This document shows, one piece after another, positions 5,653-12,785 of a DNA stretch of 20,526 nucleotides. The stretch is taken from the IMG/VR virus record IMGVR_UViG_3300040801_004580, positions 1 to 20,526 of that record, one strand, 5' to 3'. The notes beneath the pieces were generated by a model. That model was not told where the DNA came from, ran no database searches, and saw only the letters and a list, made by a program, of their open reading frames with translations. Within the stretch, counting starts at the first letter, position 1; each line of letters opens with the position of its first letter. Both the position numbers and the translations under genes were made by a program. The stretch is from a virus.

Positions 5653-6902
5653 TGAAATGGCATTCGATGAACTACAGTGACGGCTTGCAATGGGAGCTTG
5701 ACGTCCCAGACGCAGTAGCCAAGTGCAAAGTCATTCAGCTTGCCTCGGGTGACTGGCAAGGACGTCTTGAGTGGCTCGAGGATGGAGAAAAGCGGGTCAT
5801 GCACACCGAACCTTATGAATCCGACGTTGACGCCATATCTGCTACTGAAAAGCTGTTGGTGAAGCTCGAGTTGCAAATAGAGGGCGCACCTGAGATGGCT
5901 AAGATTTTAGAGAACTGGGTACAAGTTGACGCAAACTCCTTTGTACCAAAACTGCCCACGACGCATGAGGTGGTGCTCGGGGGACGCTATGTCGATTATG
6001 GGGAAGGCGAAAAACTACAATGGAAAGGGCGCGTTAAGATTGGCGAAACTGAGACTTTGTTAACAGAAGAAATACCTAGCATAAACAAGGTAGCAAATCA
6101 GGCTAAGCAACTCATGAGGTCTTACTACGTTAAAACTATCAATGACTTAAACGAATGTGACAGTGATACGCAGCTTTGGTATCAAGGCAACTGGCAAACT
6201 ACTCGAGACATCATTACAAAGCATACGTTTGCGCAGCAGTTTATTAAGCCACCTACACCTATCGATATTGATACCGCTAAAGCGTTCTTGGATAGGACTG
6301 AAGAAGGGTTGGAAATAGAGGGCGCACCTGTTGTTGACACCCCAGACGCAGCAGCCAAGCGCCTATGGCTACCTGAAAGTGAAAGTTGTTATCGCCCTTC
6401 GCTCGAGACCGTTGGTGGCGTAGCTGAAATAGTTCGTAATGATAATGGCAAATGGTACGGCGCGATTGGCGTTGAGGGATATGTGTACACCACAAAAATC
6501 CATGAGGAATTTTCTGATGCTCGGATAGAGACTGAGAAGCTCATGGCAGCACACCACGTGATGTTTGCAACGCACAATCCACATGAGGATACCGAAGCGC
6601 CAAAACAAACCCGCTTTGCCATCCTTACCAAAGCCAGTCATGCCCTCGAGCGCGGCATCATCAAGCATGGCAACCCTGAAACGTCTTTTGCCTGTATTAG
6701 GCGACTGTGGAATGCCTATCTGCAAAACCGTCCTGACCCAACAGCACCTTTGTCTGACAGTGAAACAGCAGATTTGATGGAACTGATGAAGGTAGGACGG
6801 GGGCAGGTACGGCCACAGATTGATGACTACGTTGATAGAGCAGGATATGCCGCGCTTGCAGGGGAATTGTGGGAACGGCAAAACACTGTTGACGGGGGGT
6901 AG
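5652..6902 (+). CDS. Repeat-containing protein with C-terminal DUF6378-like domain
   Basis: 416 residues, last gene of the operon, starting one base inside the ssb stop. The C-terminal part, from about residue 315, resembles the phage DUF6378 family: ILTKASHALERGIIKHGNPE, an aromatic/Leu-rich helix RRLWNAYLQNRPD, then DLMELMKVGRG and DDYVDRAGYAALAGE. The first 300 residues hold about three degenerate copies of one unit (a W.G core, then an EKLLVKL or EKLMAAHH helix). Two DNA stretches still nearly match between copies: 5875-5892 equals 6313-6330, and 5705-5723 resembles 6341-6359. The duplications therefore look recent. Function unknown. DUF6378 proteins sit among phage nucleotide and replication genes. 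Confidence 0.75.
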   Translation: MKWHSMNYSDGLQWELDVPDAVAKCKVIQLASGDWQGRLEWLEDGEKRVMHTEPYESDVDAISATEKLLVKLELQIEGAPEMAKILENWVQVDANSFVPKLPTTHEVVLGGRYVDYGEGEKLQWKGRVKIGETETLLTEEIPSINKVANQAKQLMRSYYVKTINDLNECDSDTQLWYQGNWQTTRDIITKHTFAQQFIKPPTPIDIDTAKAFLDRTEEGLEIEGAPVVDTPDAAAKRLWLPESESCYRPSLETVGGVAEIVRNDNGKWYGAIGVEGYVYTTKIHEEFSDARIETEKLMAAHHVMFATHNPHEDTEAPKQTRFAILTKASHALERGIIKHGNPETSFACIRRLWNAYLQNRPDPTAPLSDSETADLMELMKVGRGQVRPQIDDYVDRAGYAALAGELWERQNTVDGG

Positions 6903-6918
6903 CTCGAGCTAAGCTACC
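6898..6918. other. Hairpin over the end of the rightward operon
   Basis: GGTAGCT (6898-6904) and AGCTACC (6912-6918) form a 7-bp stem with a 7-nt loop over the stop codon (6900-6902). There is no T tract, so it may protect or process the mRNA end before the terminator at 6952. Confidence 0.4.
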
Positions 6919-6951
6919 ACTATCCCCCCTGCGGCTTAGGCTTCAGGGTGC

Positions 6952-6977
6952 GCCGCTCGCAAGGGCGGCTGCTTTTT
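6952..6977 (+). terminator. Terminator between convergent operons
   Basis: GCCGC (6952-6956) pairs with GCGGC (6965-6969) and is followed by five T (6973-6977). The T tract includes the stop codon of the converging minus-strand gene, so the two operons meet at this point. The stem is short, hence moderate confidence. Confidence 0.55.
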
Positions 6978-7341
6978 ATGCCGCTAAGCCCATATCAATC
7001 AACCTGTACCCAATCCGCTGCACCACCTCGGTAGCACCTGAATAGTCTCCGAGATATTCGGGGGTAGCCATGTTGGACGAACTAGCAAACACGTTGAACG
7101 TGCGTAGGTGGTCGTGATGATGGGCAACGTGGCGGAATACGAACACTTGAAACTCGAGCGACGGCAACATCGAGAACCTGATAAACAAGCCTGCTGTGCG
7201 GCTGTAGCGATAGTGGGCATTGGACATGTACTTGAGGCCAAGCGTTTTGCTGAAGTGCTCGAGCACCCTATCAAACTCGAGTAAGTACGGGGAAATGTCG
7301 ATTAACTCCCACGCAGCACTTAATCCTATTTTTTCAACCAT
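6976..7341 (-). CDS. Unknown protein, 121 aa, last gene of the leftward operon
   Basis: No family recognised. It contains a His cluster FRHVAHHHDHLR around residues 69-80 that could hold a metal, and an aromatic-rich N-terminal half (HYRYSRTAGLFIRF). Its start overlaps the preceding gene's stop by 8 nt, a spacing repeated at several junctions of this operon, which supports the start. Being last in the transcript, it meets the rightward operon tail to tail. Confidence 0.7.
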   Translation of the reverse strand: MVEKIGLSAAWELIDISPYLLEFDRVLEHFSKTLGLKYMSNAHYRYSRTAGLFIRFSMLPSLEFQVFVFRHVAHHHDHLRTFNVFASSSNMATPEYLGDYSGATEVVQRIGYRLIDMGLAA

Positions 7342-7576
7342 CGAACCCCAACGCGGCTTTTGTCACCTTCAGCAAGCTAGGCTTGACTATACCTGTCATC
7401 TGTTTAATAGGTTGGCCGTTACGCGTGACCGCTACAACCTCAACCTTGCCATCAGCGGCGTCAACAACTGTGAACTCGTAGTGCGCACCCGTTAAGGCTG
7501 ATTTGCGGCTGAAGGTCACGCGGTCAGTAGGAATAGCCACAGGCGGTTCAAGCAAAGCGGTTTGGGTTTCAGGCAT
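7334..7576 (-). CDS. Unknown protein, 80 aa
   Basis: No family recognised. The middle (RVTFSRKSALTGAHYEFTVVDAADGKVEVVAVTRNGQPI) reads as a small beta-sheet domain. It overlaps both neighbours by 8 nt, so it is very likely translated by coupling. It could be a small phage inhibitor or accessory factor, but nothing in the sequence says which. Confidence 0.65.
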   Translation of the reverse strand: MPETQTALLEPPVAIPTDRVTFSRKSALTGAHYEFTVVDAADGKVEVVAVTRNGQPIKQMTGIVKPSLLKVTKAALGFDG

Positions 7577-7769
7577 TTTCTACCACCCCTTGACCGTCTA
7601 CAACACCCGTGAGGTCAGTGTGAATCTCAAAGCGCGGCAACGTGTCATCTGTGAATATGGCCTTGTCGCGCTTGATGTCAGTTTCAACATGCCGCAAGTC
7701 TAGTGTTTGCAGATATTGAATGCCTTGCTCGAGTGCCTCAATCGTAATATCTGGATATTTGTTTACCAT
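7569..7769 (-). CDS. Unknown protein, 66 aa
   Basis: No family recognised. It is acidic and short, with an N-terminal helix (IEALEQGIQYLQTLDLRHVETDIKR) and the segment FTDDTLPRFEIHTDLTG. It is the first gene after a 153-bp gap. On its own strand CATAAT lies 8 nt before the ATG, which could be a -10 box giving a nearly leaderless mRNA, but I see no good -35. The downstream gene overlaps its end by 8 nt. Confidence 0.6.
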   Translation of the reverse strand: MVNKYPDITIEALEQGIQYLQTLDLRHVETDIKRDKAIFTDDTLPRFEIHTDLTGVVDGQGVVENA

Positions 7770-7922
7770 GTTTTTAGATTATGTGAGTATGCATGTTTGT
7801 GTCTGTGCAAGCCCAAAAAAGGGACGCACTCTCAAACAAGCTCACGCTTGCTTCCCCTGAGATATGCGCCCAAGCAACCGTCGATTGGAGAAAAGCGGTT
7901 GCGGATTGATTGTAACAGAAAA
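7770..7922. other. Gap in the leftward operon with a weak hairpin
   Basis: No gene seen. CAAGC/GCTTG (7837-7850) makes a 5-bp stem with a 4-nt loop. On the minus strand it is followed 17 nt later by six T (7815-7820). It may weaken transcription toward the last three genes, but it is not a convincing terminator. Confidence 0.3.
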
Positions 7923-8165
7923 CTACTCCAAAACTATCTGCTCAGGCGGCTGTGGTAACGCCCGCCAGTGTGTAACGGTAACAATTTTGAACGTTTGCCC
8001 ACATACTTGTAAAAACCACGATTCACCTCGGCGGAACGCGACACGATATGTTTCAGCGTTGCCGTCAACCATCCCTACGGTCAAAACAAGCACTTCTTCA
8101 GGTGGTAACAAATCACTAGCAGATACCCAGTCGTTGTACAGCTCGAGAAATTCAGCCCATGTCAT
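7923..8165 (-). CDS. DUF551-like phage protein, 80 aa
   Basis: The C-terminal VTVTHWRALPQPPE matches the hallmark VTHWMPLPEPP end of DUF551, and WVSASDLLPPEEVLVLTV fits the WISV.ERLP....VLV opening of the same family. These small proteins are common in early regions of tailed phages and their function is not known. It overlaps the upstream gene by ATGA. A 153-bp gap follows it. Confidence 0.8.
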   Translation of the reverse strand: MTWAEFLELYNDWVSASDLLPPEEVLVLTVGMVDGNAETYRVAFRRGESWFLQVCGQTFKIVTVTHWRALPQPPEQIVLE

Positions 8166-8359
8166 GTGGGGCTGTTAATCTGTTGCTCGAGCCATGCCAC
8201 ATTATCCTCGAGCAACCTAATCACCTCATCACGTGACGTTGGTTCAGCAGCCCCCAAACGCCGTGCATAGCCTCGTGCCATATCCCAGGCAGACGCAACG
8301 TCTTTGCCCGCCTTCAGTGTCTTTATAACAGCGCGTTTGTGCGTGATTTCGTGAATCAT
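8162..8359 (-). CDS. Unknown protein, 65 aa
   Basis: No family recognised. It is a basic, largely helical small protein (KRAVIKTLKAGKDVASAWDMARGYARRL, then RDEVIRLLEDNVAWLEQQI). It overlaps the clamp gene upstream and the DUF551 gene downstream by ATGA, so its start and its place in the operon are secure. Coupling directly behind dnaN could mean a clamp-linked role, but there is no direct evidence. Confidence 0.7.
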   Translation of the reverse strand: MIHEITHKRAVIKTLKAGKDVASAWDMARGYARRLGAAEPTSRDEVIRLLEDNVAWLEQQINSPT

Positions 8360-9510
8360 GATGTCCTCAGAGGCACGACCATTGCCAATGACTGCTCACC
8401 TTCAGGTTGAAACAGCGCTGGCGATGTCGCACCCGAAAACTTAACCCGCACGTTTTGACCACGAAACTGCTGTAAAGCGTCGGTGAGATATGAGCCGTTA
8501 AATGCCCATGCACCCGCGTTACCTGACATACCATCAACTGCGGCTTCGTCAGACGCCTCACCGCTGCTTGACTCTGCCGTGAGAGTAAGGTTGCCACCCT
8601 CGAGCAACCCTAAGTCCACTCGGTTATTTGCGTGGGTATCAGAAAGCAACAACACCCGCTTCGTAACATCGGCAAAGTCATCAGCGGCAACATCAAACTC
8701 ACTCACAAAATCAGCCGGAATCACCCGCTCGTAGTCGGGAAATGACCCTTCCATTAGTTCGACCATCAGTAGCGTCTTATCGGTAGCAAACACAACCTGT
8801 GAAGGACGCTTTAAAGTTGGCGTAACGTCAAGCACACCAACGTCACCGCCGCTGCTAACGAACGTCACATTAATGCTAGTGGCATCAGCAAACGTTTTGG
8901 CAACGGCAGGAACAAGCGCACGGCTCAAGATAGCCTTGTAGGGAAATGTGGTGTCTAATGCTAGTTCCTTGTACGCCATACGAAAACCATCCGTAGCCAC
9001 AACCCGCACACCATCCGCTTGCGGGTCGAGCAAAACGCCTCTAAAGACGGCTTGGTACTCTTGCGCTGAACTGGCATAAAGTACATCGTTCATGGCTGCC
9101 AACACAGCGTCATCTGGCAAAGTGGTGTGCGACTCGAGCGCCCCTAACTCAGGCATACCCACAAGCTGATTGGCAGCGCCATATTCATCGGAAAGCAGCG
9201 ACAAACGCGGTTTGAATGTGCCACACGATAGCTCGAGCCTGTTGTCATCGGCCAACGAAAGTGCGGTCAGTTCGCCCGCTTTGCCCAGAGCGCGTACGAC
9301 ATCACCAAAGGTGTGAACGTTGACGTAGAACTCGAGCGGTGCTTCAACATCCGCTTTGACCTTATGGGCAATACCGTACTGACCGTAGAGGCGAAACAAC
9401 ACACCGTCACCAGCAGCTTTGACGTGTAGCGGCGAGATACTCGAGCCTTTGGCCGCAGGCGTAATGATGCTCATAGCCTCGGCAAGGGGCTTGTTTGGAA
9501 TATGAATCAT
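8356..9510 (-). CDS. dnaN: DNA polymerase III beta sliding clamp, phage-encoded
   Basis: 384 residues. The start at 9510 (MIHIPNK) has GGAG five bases upstream and overlaps the preceding stop by ATGA. The longer open frame to 9633 runs through another gene. The beta clamp ring tethers polymerases to DNA. Family marks are AVFRGVLLD, VRVVATDGFRMAY, the EGSFPDYERVIP motif, NNRVDL, AWAFNGSYLTDAL and the closing VVPLRTS (usual end VMPMRL). The three-domain length is normal. Phages seldom bring their own bacterial-type clamp. Here it travels with DnaB, SSB and an initiator, suggesting the phage supplies much of its own replisome. An acidic insert (ESSSGEASDEAAVDG) lies near the C-terminal domain. 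Confidence 0.95.
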   Translation of the reverse strand: MIHIPNKPLAEAMSIITPAAKGSSISPLHVKAAGDGVLFRLYGQYGIAHKVKADVEAPLEFYVNVHTFGDVVRALGKAGELTALSLADDNRLELSCGTFKPRLSLLSDEYGAANQLVGMPELGALESHTTLPDDAVLAAMNDVLYASSAQEYQAVFRGVLLDPQADGVRVVATDGFRMAYKELALDTTFPYKAILSRALVPAVAKTFADATSINVTFVSSGGDVGVLDVTPTLKRPSQVVFATDKTLLMVELMEGSFPDYERVIPADFVSEFDVAADDFADVTKRVLLLSDTHANNRVDLGLLEGGNLTLTAESSSGEASDEAAVDGMSGNAGAWAFNGSYLTDALQQFRGQNVRVKFSGATSPALFQPEGEQSLAMVVPLRTS

Positions 9511-9860
9511 GAAAACTCCAATCTGGGTTGCAAATTTAGTAGCCGTGGAACGCAGTATTTCAGCCGCAAGCTTGATATGTCTGCGAGGGGTGGGGTGGCA
9601 AAACCTAGTAACGCGTCTTCGTAGCTCAGGCAACGCTCGAGATGCTGATACAGCAGCGCGTTTTGCTTGGCTACCTCGAGCATGGTGGCAATTTCTACAA
9701 ACGGCGGGGATGCGGTGGTATCAATAAGCAATGGTGGCTCTAAACGACCCGCTAAGCATTGGGTAAAGACGCGGTAACCTTTTGCGTGGTGAGCGGCGAT
9801 AAGTGTCGCTGATTGATATTCAAAACACACCTGCTTGGGATAAAACCAAATTGTCACCAT
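9507..9860 (-). CDS. Unknown protein, 117 aa
   Basis: No family recognised. It reads as a mixed alpha/beta protein (VTIWFYPKQVCFEYQSATLIAAHHAKG, then FVEIATMLEVAKQNALLYQHLERCL). Its end overlaps the dnaN start by ATGA, so it is translated immediately before the clamp. A CTCGAG site encodes its Leu-Glu pairs. Confidence 0.65.
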   Translation of the reverse strand: MVTIWFYPKQVCFEYQSATLIAAHHAKGYRVFTQCLAGRLEPPLLIDTTASPPFVEIATMLEVAKQNALLYQHLERCLSYEDALLGFATPPLADISSLRLKYCVPRLLNLQPRLEFS

Positions 9861-9866
9861 GCGACC

Positions 9867-10067
9867 CTAGAGTTCTTCATCCCAGCCTTTGGGCGGCGGG
9901 GCTTCGTGAACACGTTCAAAGTTTTGCAAAAAGGCAGGCTTGGCAATCTCAAAAGTGATGCCACCATTACCGAAAGCCCGAACATGCACACTTTCTGCTG
10001 TTACATCGTCGGCAACGTACACGCGTTTGGTGTATTTGTGCTGGTACGGCACACCTGTAAGAATCAT
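9867..10067 (-). CDS. Unknown protein, 66 aa
   Basis: No family recognised. It is a small beta-rich protein (RVYVADDVTAESVHVRAFGNGGITFEI) ending in an acidic PPPKGWDEEL tail. It overlaps the nuclease gene by ATGA upstream and is 6 nt from the next gene. The acidic tail recalls protein-interaction tips, but that is only a resemblance. Confidence 0.65.
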   Translation of the reverse strand: MILTGVPYQHKYTKRVYVADDVTAESVHVRAFGNGGITFEIAKPAFLQNFERVHEAPPPKGWDEEL

Positions 10068-10549
10068 GCAACCTCCAAAGGCGCTGGATAAACAGGTGCA
10101 TTATCCAACTGCCCTTTTTCGTACATCAGAGCCAGCTTGAAAGCCTGTTCGGCTTTATGAACGACCTGCACAAAGTGACCGTTGGCAACCATGTCGCGCA
10201 AGAATGCGTCTTGATCGCTACCTGCACGCACCTTGGCGTGGCGTTTATAGGCAGGCTGGTCTTCTGCGAGTAGTTTGTTGGCGGGGCGTTTGAACTCGAG
10301 CCAACACCCCACATACCGCCCCCGTGGGATGGGATACTGCACATCAGCCACACCTGCTTTTGCACCCATCTGCTTGAGTTTGGCAGCCACTGCGATGTGG
10401 CGGTCTTCCCCATTAGGGATGTGAAGCCAGTAGCGCCACGTCGAGTAAGTGGTGAGGTATGGCTCGAGCAACTCGAAGAACAAGATTTGCTCGGTTTGCT
10501 CGAGGGTGTGGCGTTTGCGTTGTTTGTAGACGTGGGAATGCTTAGGCAC
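10064..10549 (-). CDS. VRR-NUC family nuclease (PD-(D/E)XK fold)
   Basis: 161 residues, taking GTG at 10549 as start because it overlaps the preceding gene by 8 nt, as other junctions here do. An ATG at 10606 is possible but lies far inside the upstream gene. The VRR-NUC core is plain: HIPNGEDRHIAVAAKLKQMG (43-62), the catalytic Asp in AGVADVQYP (D69), WLEFKRP (E85 and K87), then Q98 in DQPAYKRH. The family includes structure-specific nucleases and phage Holliday-junction-like resolvases. In this operon it probably processes replication or recombination intermediates. Confidence 0.85.
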   Translation of the reverse strand: MPKHSHVYKQRKRHTLEQTEQILFFELLEPYLTTYSTWRYWLHIPNGEDRHIAVAAKLKQMGAKAGVADVQYPIPRGRYVGCWLEFKRPANKLLAEDQPAYKRHAKVRAGSDQDAFLRDMVANGHFVQVVHKAEQAFKLALMYEKGQLDNAPVYPAPLEVA

Positions 10550-10892
10550 TGGTTGTGTTGTCAATCTGAACCAGCTCGTGACGCAACAGGTCTTCCAAGG
10601 ACGCATGAGCCGTGATGACCTCGGCGGTTGGGTTTGGGCGTAATACCAAAGCGTGGAAAAGTGGCTGTAAGCAACGTGGCGCGGTCATAGCTTGCATAGT
10701 GACGTTGACACCTTCAAGCGCATAACGACGCCACATTTCAGCCCGCACACGACTGACATCAACCTCCCCTGCGTACTCGCACGACCATCCACCACCCTCA
10801 AAAGCAATCTCGTTGGCATAGTCCGCGTCGATGGGATGCCAAGCGTGGTAGCTCGAGCCATCATGAGTAATCTTGTACGCCTTGGCTTTCAT
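10542..10892 (-). CDS. Unknown protein, 116 aa
   Basis: No family recognised. The start at 10892 is chosen for GAGGTG upstream and the ATGA overlap with the previous stop. The frame is open to 10925 but that extends into the neighbour. It is rich in Trp, Tyr and His near the N-terminus (SYHAWHPIDADYANEIAFEG, WSCEYAG) and more helical later. The nuclease gene overlaps its end by 8 nt. Confidence 0.65.
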   Translation of the reverse strand: MKAKAYKITHDGSSYHAWHPIDADYANEIAFEGGGWSCEYAGEVDVSRVRAEMWRRYALEGVNVTMQAMTAPRCLQPLFHALVLRPNPTAEVITAHASLEDLLRHELVQIDNTTSA

Positions 10893-11389
10893 GGCGTCAC
10901 CTCGGGATACCAGCGCACAGGACAAAGTGCGTCGGCATACACCTCAACACGGCCCACCCACTCTGGCGTGAGTAATTCGCTTCGCTTGGGCAAACTGGCT
11001 TCGGAGAGTACAACGAACATCACGCGCTCAGTTGGGCTTGGCAGGGCTTCGCTAAGGCTGTCGCAGGCTGTAGCGAGGCGGTAAGGGACGTTGAGGATGC
11101 TCGAGAGTGCCTTGACCACTTTGCCAGTGTCGCTTGCGTCTTCATCCTGCTGTGAGATACCAACAATGAGGTTTGGCAGGCGGCCATGAACGGTTAGAAA
11201 GTGCTGATACTGTTGCTGCATAGGTAGTGGCGTCGTTGCCACGATGCGCTTAGCAGCCGCTATCTTGCGTTTGGCGCGTTTGATGGCTTTACCCATATCG
11301 CGTTGTTGCTCGCGGCGGGCATGGCGCGTAGTTGGTTTAGGCATGAGGGTAGTATCTCGAGCTTGTAAACGGTTTGTCTGTGTGGTCAT
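10889..11389 (-). CDS. Unknown basic protein, 166 aa, downstream of dnaB
   Basis: No family recognised. The N-terminal third is strongly basic (TRHARREQQRDMGKAIKRAK and onward), like a nucleic-acid-binding or polymerase-tethering tail. The rest is a compact alpha/beta stretch with VVLSEASLPKR and WVGRVEVYADALCPVRWYPE. The start codon overlaps the dnaB stop by ATGA. An internal ATG 16 codons in is an alternative. Coupling to the helicase suggests a replication accessory role. Confidence 0.65.
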   Translation of the reverse strand: MTTQTNRLQARDTTLMPKPTTRHARREQQRDMGKAIKRAKRKIAAAKRIVATTPLPMQQQYQHFLTVHGRLPNLIVGISQQDEDASDTGKVVKALSSILNVPYRLATACDSLSEALPSPTERVMFVVLSEASLPKRSELLTPEWVGRVEVYADALCPVRWYPEVTP

Positions 11390-12732
11390 AATTGCGGCGT
11401 CCTTGCAAGGCTAGCAAAGCGGGTGTGCTTACCATTCCACGAGAGGTCAACTGTTCCAACAGGGCCATTGCGTTGTTTGCCGATGATGAATTCCGCCAGC
11501 CCTCGCACACTTGGGTCATCGGGGTTGTAGTATTCATCTCGATACAAAAACGCCACAAGGTCAGCGTCTTGCTCGAGCGCGCCTGATTCGCGCAGGTCAC
11601 TCAACTGTGGCCGCTTGTTGGGACGTGATTCAACTGCTCGGCTTAACTGTGATAGTGCCAAGATGGGCACATGAAGCTCACGCGACAGATTTTTAAGTTG
11701 GCGGCTGATCTTGCCGTATTCCTGCACGGGATTGCCGTTACCAATAGACATAATTTGCAAGTAATCTAAAACAATTAAACGCACGTTACCCAATTTGGCG
11801 CACTGTTGGCGGGCGCGGCTGCGTAAGGTGGCGATATCAAGCTCAGCACTGTCATCGATGTACACACCACGTTGGGTGACTGTTTCAATGGAGTGCTCGA
11901 GCAACTTGGCATCGCGCTCGCCAAGCATCGTCTTAGGCTTTTTTAGCTTGTCAGCTTCGATGCTACCAATGACGCTCATGCAACGCCCAGCCAATTCTCG
12001 AGCTGACATCTCGAGCGAAAACACTAAGCTCGAGCCTTCTTTGGCTGCCGTGAGCGCCATCAACAGTGCTAATGCCGTTTTACCCATTGAAGGACGGGCA
12101 GCAAGAATCGCCAACTGCCCCCCAACAAGGCCACCTGTCTTAGCGTCAACGTCGTGTAAGCCGCTCGAGATACCTGGTAAACCGTCTGGTTGCTCTTGCA
12201 TGGTCTTGACGTATTCACGCACTTCTTCGGCGGCCTCACCGATAGGAACGAAGGCGTTTTGGCTGCGTAGTTTTTGAGTAAGGGCGAAGGTCTTTTGCTC
12301 GAGCTGTTCAAAGTACGCCGTCACGTTATCAGCTTCATAGCCTTGCTGCATAAGCTGCCCAAGTGTCGAGATGGACTGACGCAACAGAGACTTGTCTTTG
12401 ACAATGCGAGCATAATTTTGCGCGTAAGCGGCGGTAGGCACGCTGTCAGCAAGACCAATCAGGTAAGAAATGCTACCAACTTGTTCGAGATTGCCAAGGG
12501 TGCGCAATTTGTCGGTCATCATCACTAAGTCAACAGGCTCGAGATTGTTGTATAGCTCGAGTGCTACACGATAAATCACACGGTGCTTTTCAGAGTAAAA
12601 ATCTTCAGGGGAAAGCACATCACGAATAACTTCAATCGTGTCATTATCAAGGAATATCGAACCCAACACACTCTGTTCAGCCTCGAGATTTTGTGGTGGT
12701 AAGCGGTATGCTGTCGTTGGAGCTACGGTCAT
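11386..12732 (-). CDS. dnaB: Replicative DNA helicase DnaB
   Basis: 448 residues, full length. DnaB is the hexameric 5'-3' helicase that opens the fork. The N-terminal domain (PPQNLEAEQSVLGSIFLD, FYSEKHRVIY) leads to the RecA-like core, with Walker A ARPSMGKT (212-219), Walker B LIVLDYLQI (319-327), LALSQLSRAVE and the arginine-finger region LRESGALEQDAD (380-391). Reading begins 10-17 nt behind a GAAAGGA string and a hairpin at 12750-12772. It directly follows the initiator gene, the classic phage order of origin-binding protein then helicase. As it brings its own helicase, no separate loader is evident unless the initiator does that job. Confidence 0.97.
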   Translation of the reverse strand: MTVAPTTAYRLPPQNLEAEQSVLGSIFLDNDTIEVIRDVLSPEDFYSEKHRVIYRVALELYNNLEPVDLVMMTDKLRTLGNLEQVGSISYLIGLADSVPTAAYAQNYARIVKDKSLLRQSISTLGQLMQQGYEADNVTAYFEQLEQKTFALTQKLRSQNAFVPIGEAAEEVREYVKTMQEQPDGLPGISSGLHDVDAKTGGLVGGQLAILAARPSMGKTALALLMALTAAKEGSSLVFSLEMSARELAGRCMSVIGSIEADKLKKPKTMLGERDAKLLEHSIETVTQRGVYIDDSAELDIATLRSRARQQCAKLGNVRLIVLDYLQIMSIGNGNPVQEYGKISRQLKNLSRELHVPILALSQLSRAVESRPNKRPQLSDLRESGALEQDADLVAFLYRDEYYNPDDPSVRGLAEFIIGKQRNGPVGTVDLSWNGKHTRFASLARTPQL

Positions 12733-12777
12733 AAGCTTAGTTCCTTTCTGGCTAGGGGCGCAATCCCTAGCCTTTTT
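12733..12777 (-). promoter_or_regulatory. Hairpin plus GAAAGGA start module of dnaB
   Basis: An 8-bp perfect stem (GGCTAGGG with CCCTAGCC, 12750-12772) is followed, in the direction of the minus-strand mRNA, by AGAAAGGAACTA and the dnaB ATG. Its T tract (12773-12777) lies on the plus-strand side, so as a terminator it would stop antisense transcription, not the operon. The same layout is found before the initiator gene and before the 166-aa membrane protein gene. Confidence 0.6.
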
Positions 12778-12785
12778 CTATGAAT

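Noticed and set aside
9511-9633. N-terminal extension of dnaN
   Set aside because: The extra 41 codons overlap the upstream gene. The start at 9510 has GGAG and the ATGA overlap, and matches the normal clamp N-terminus.
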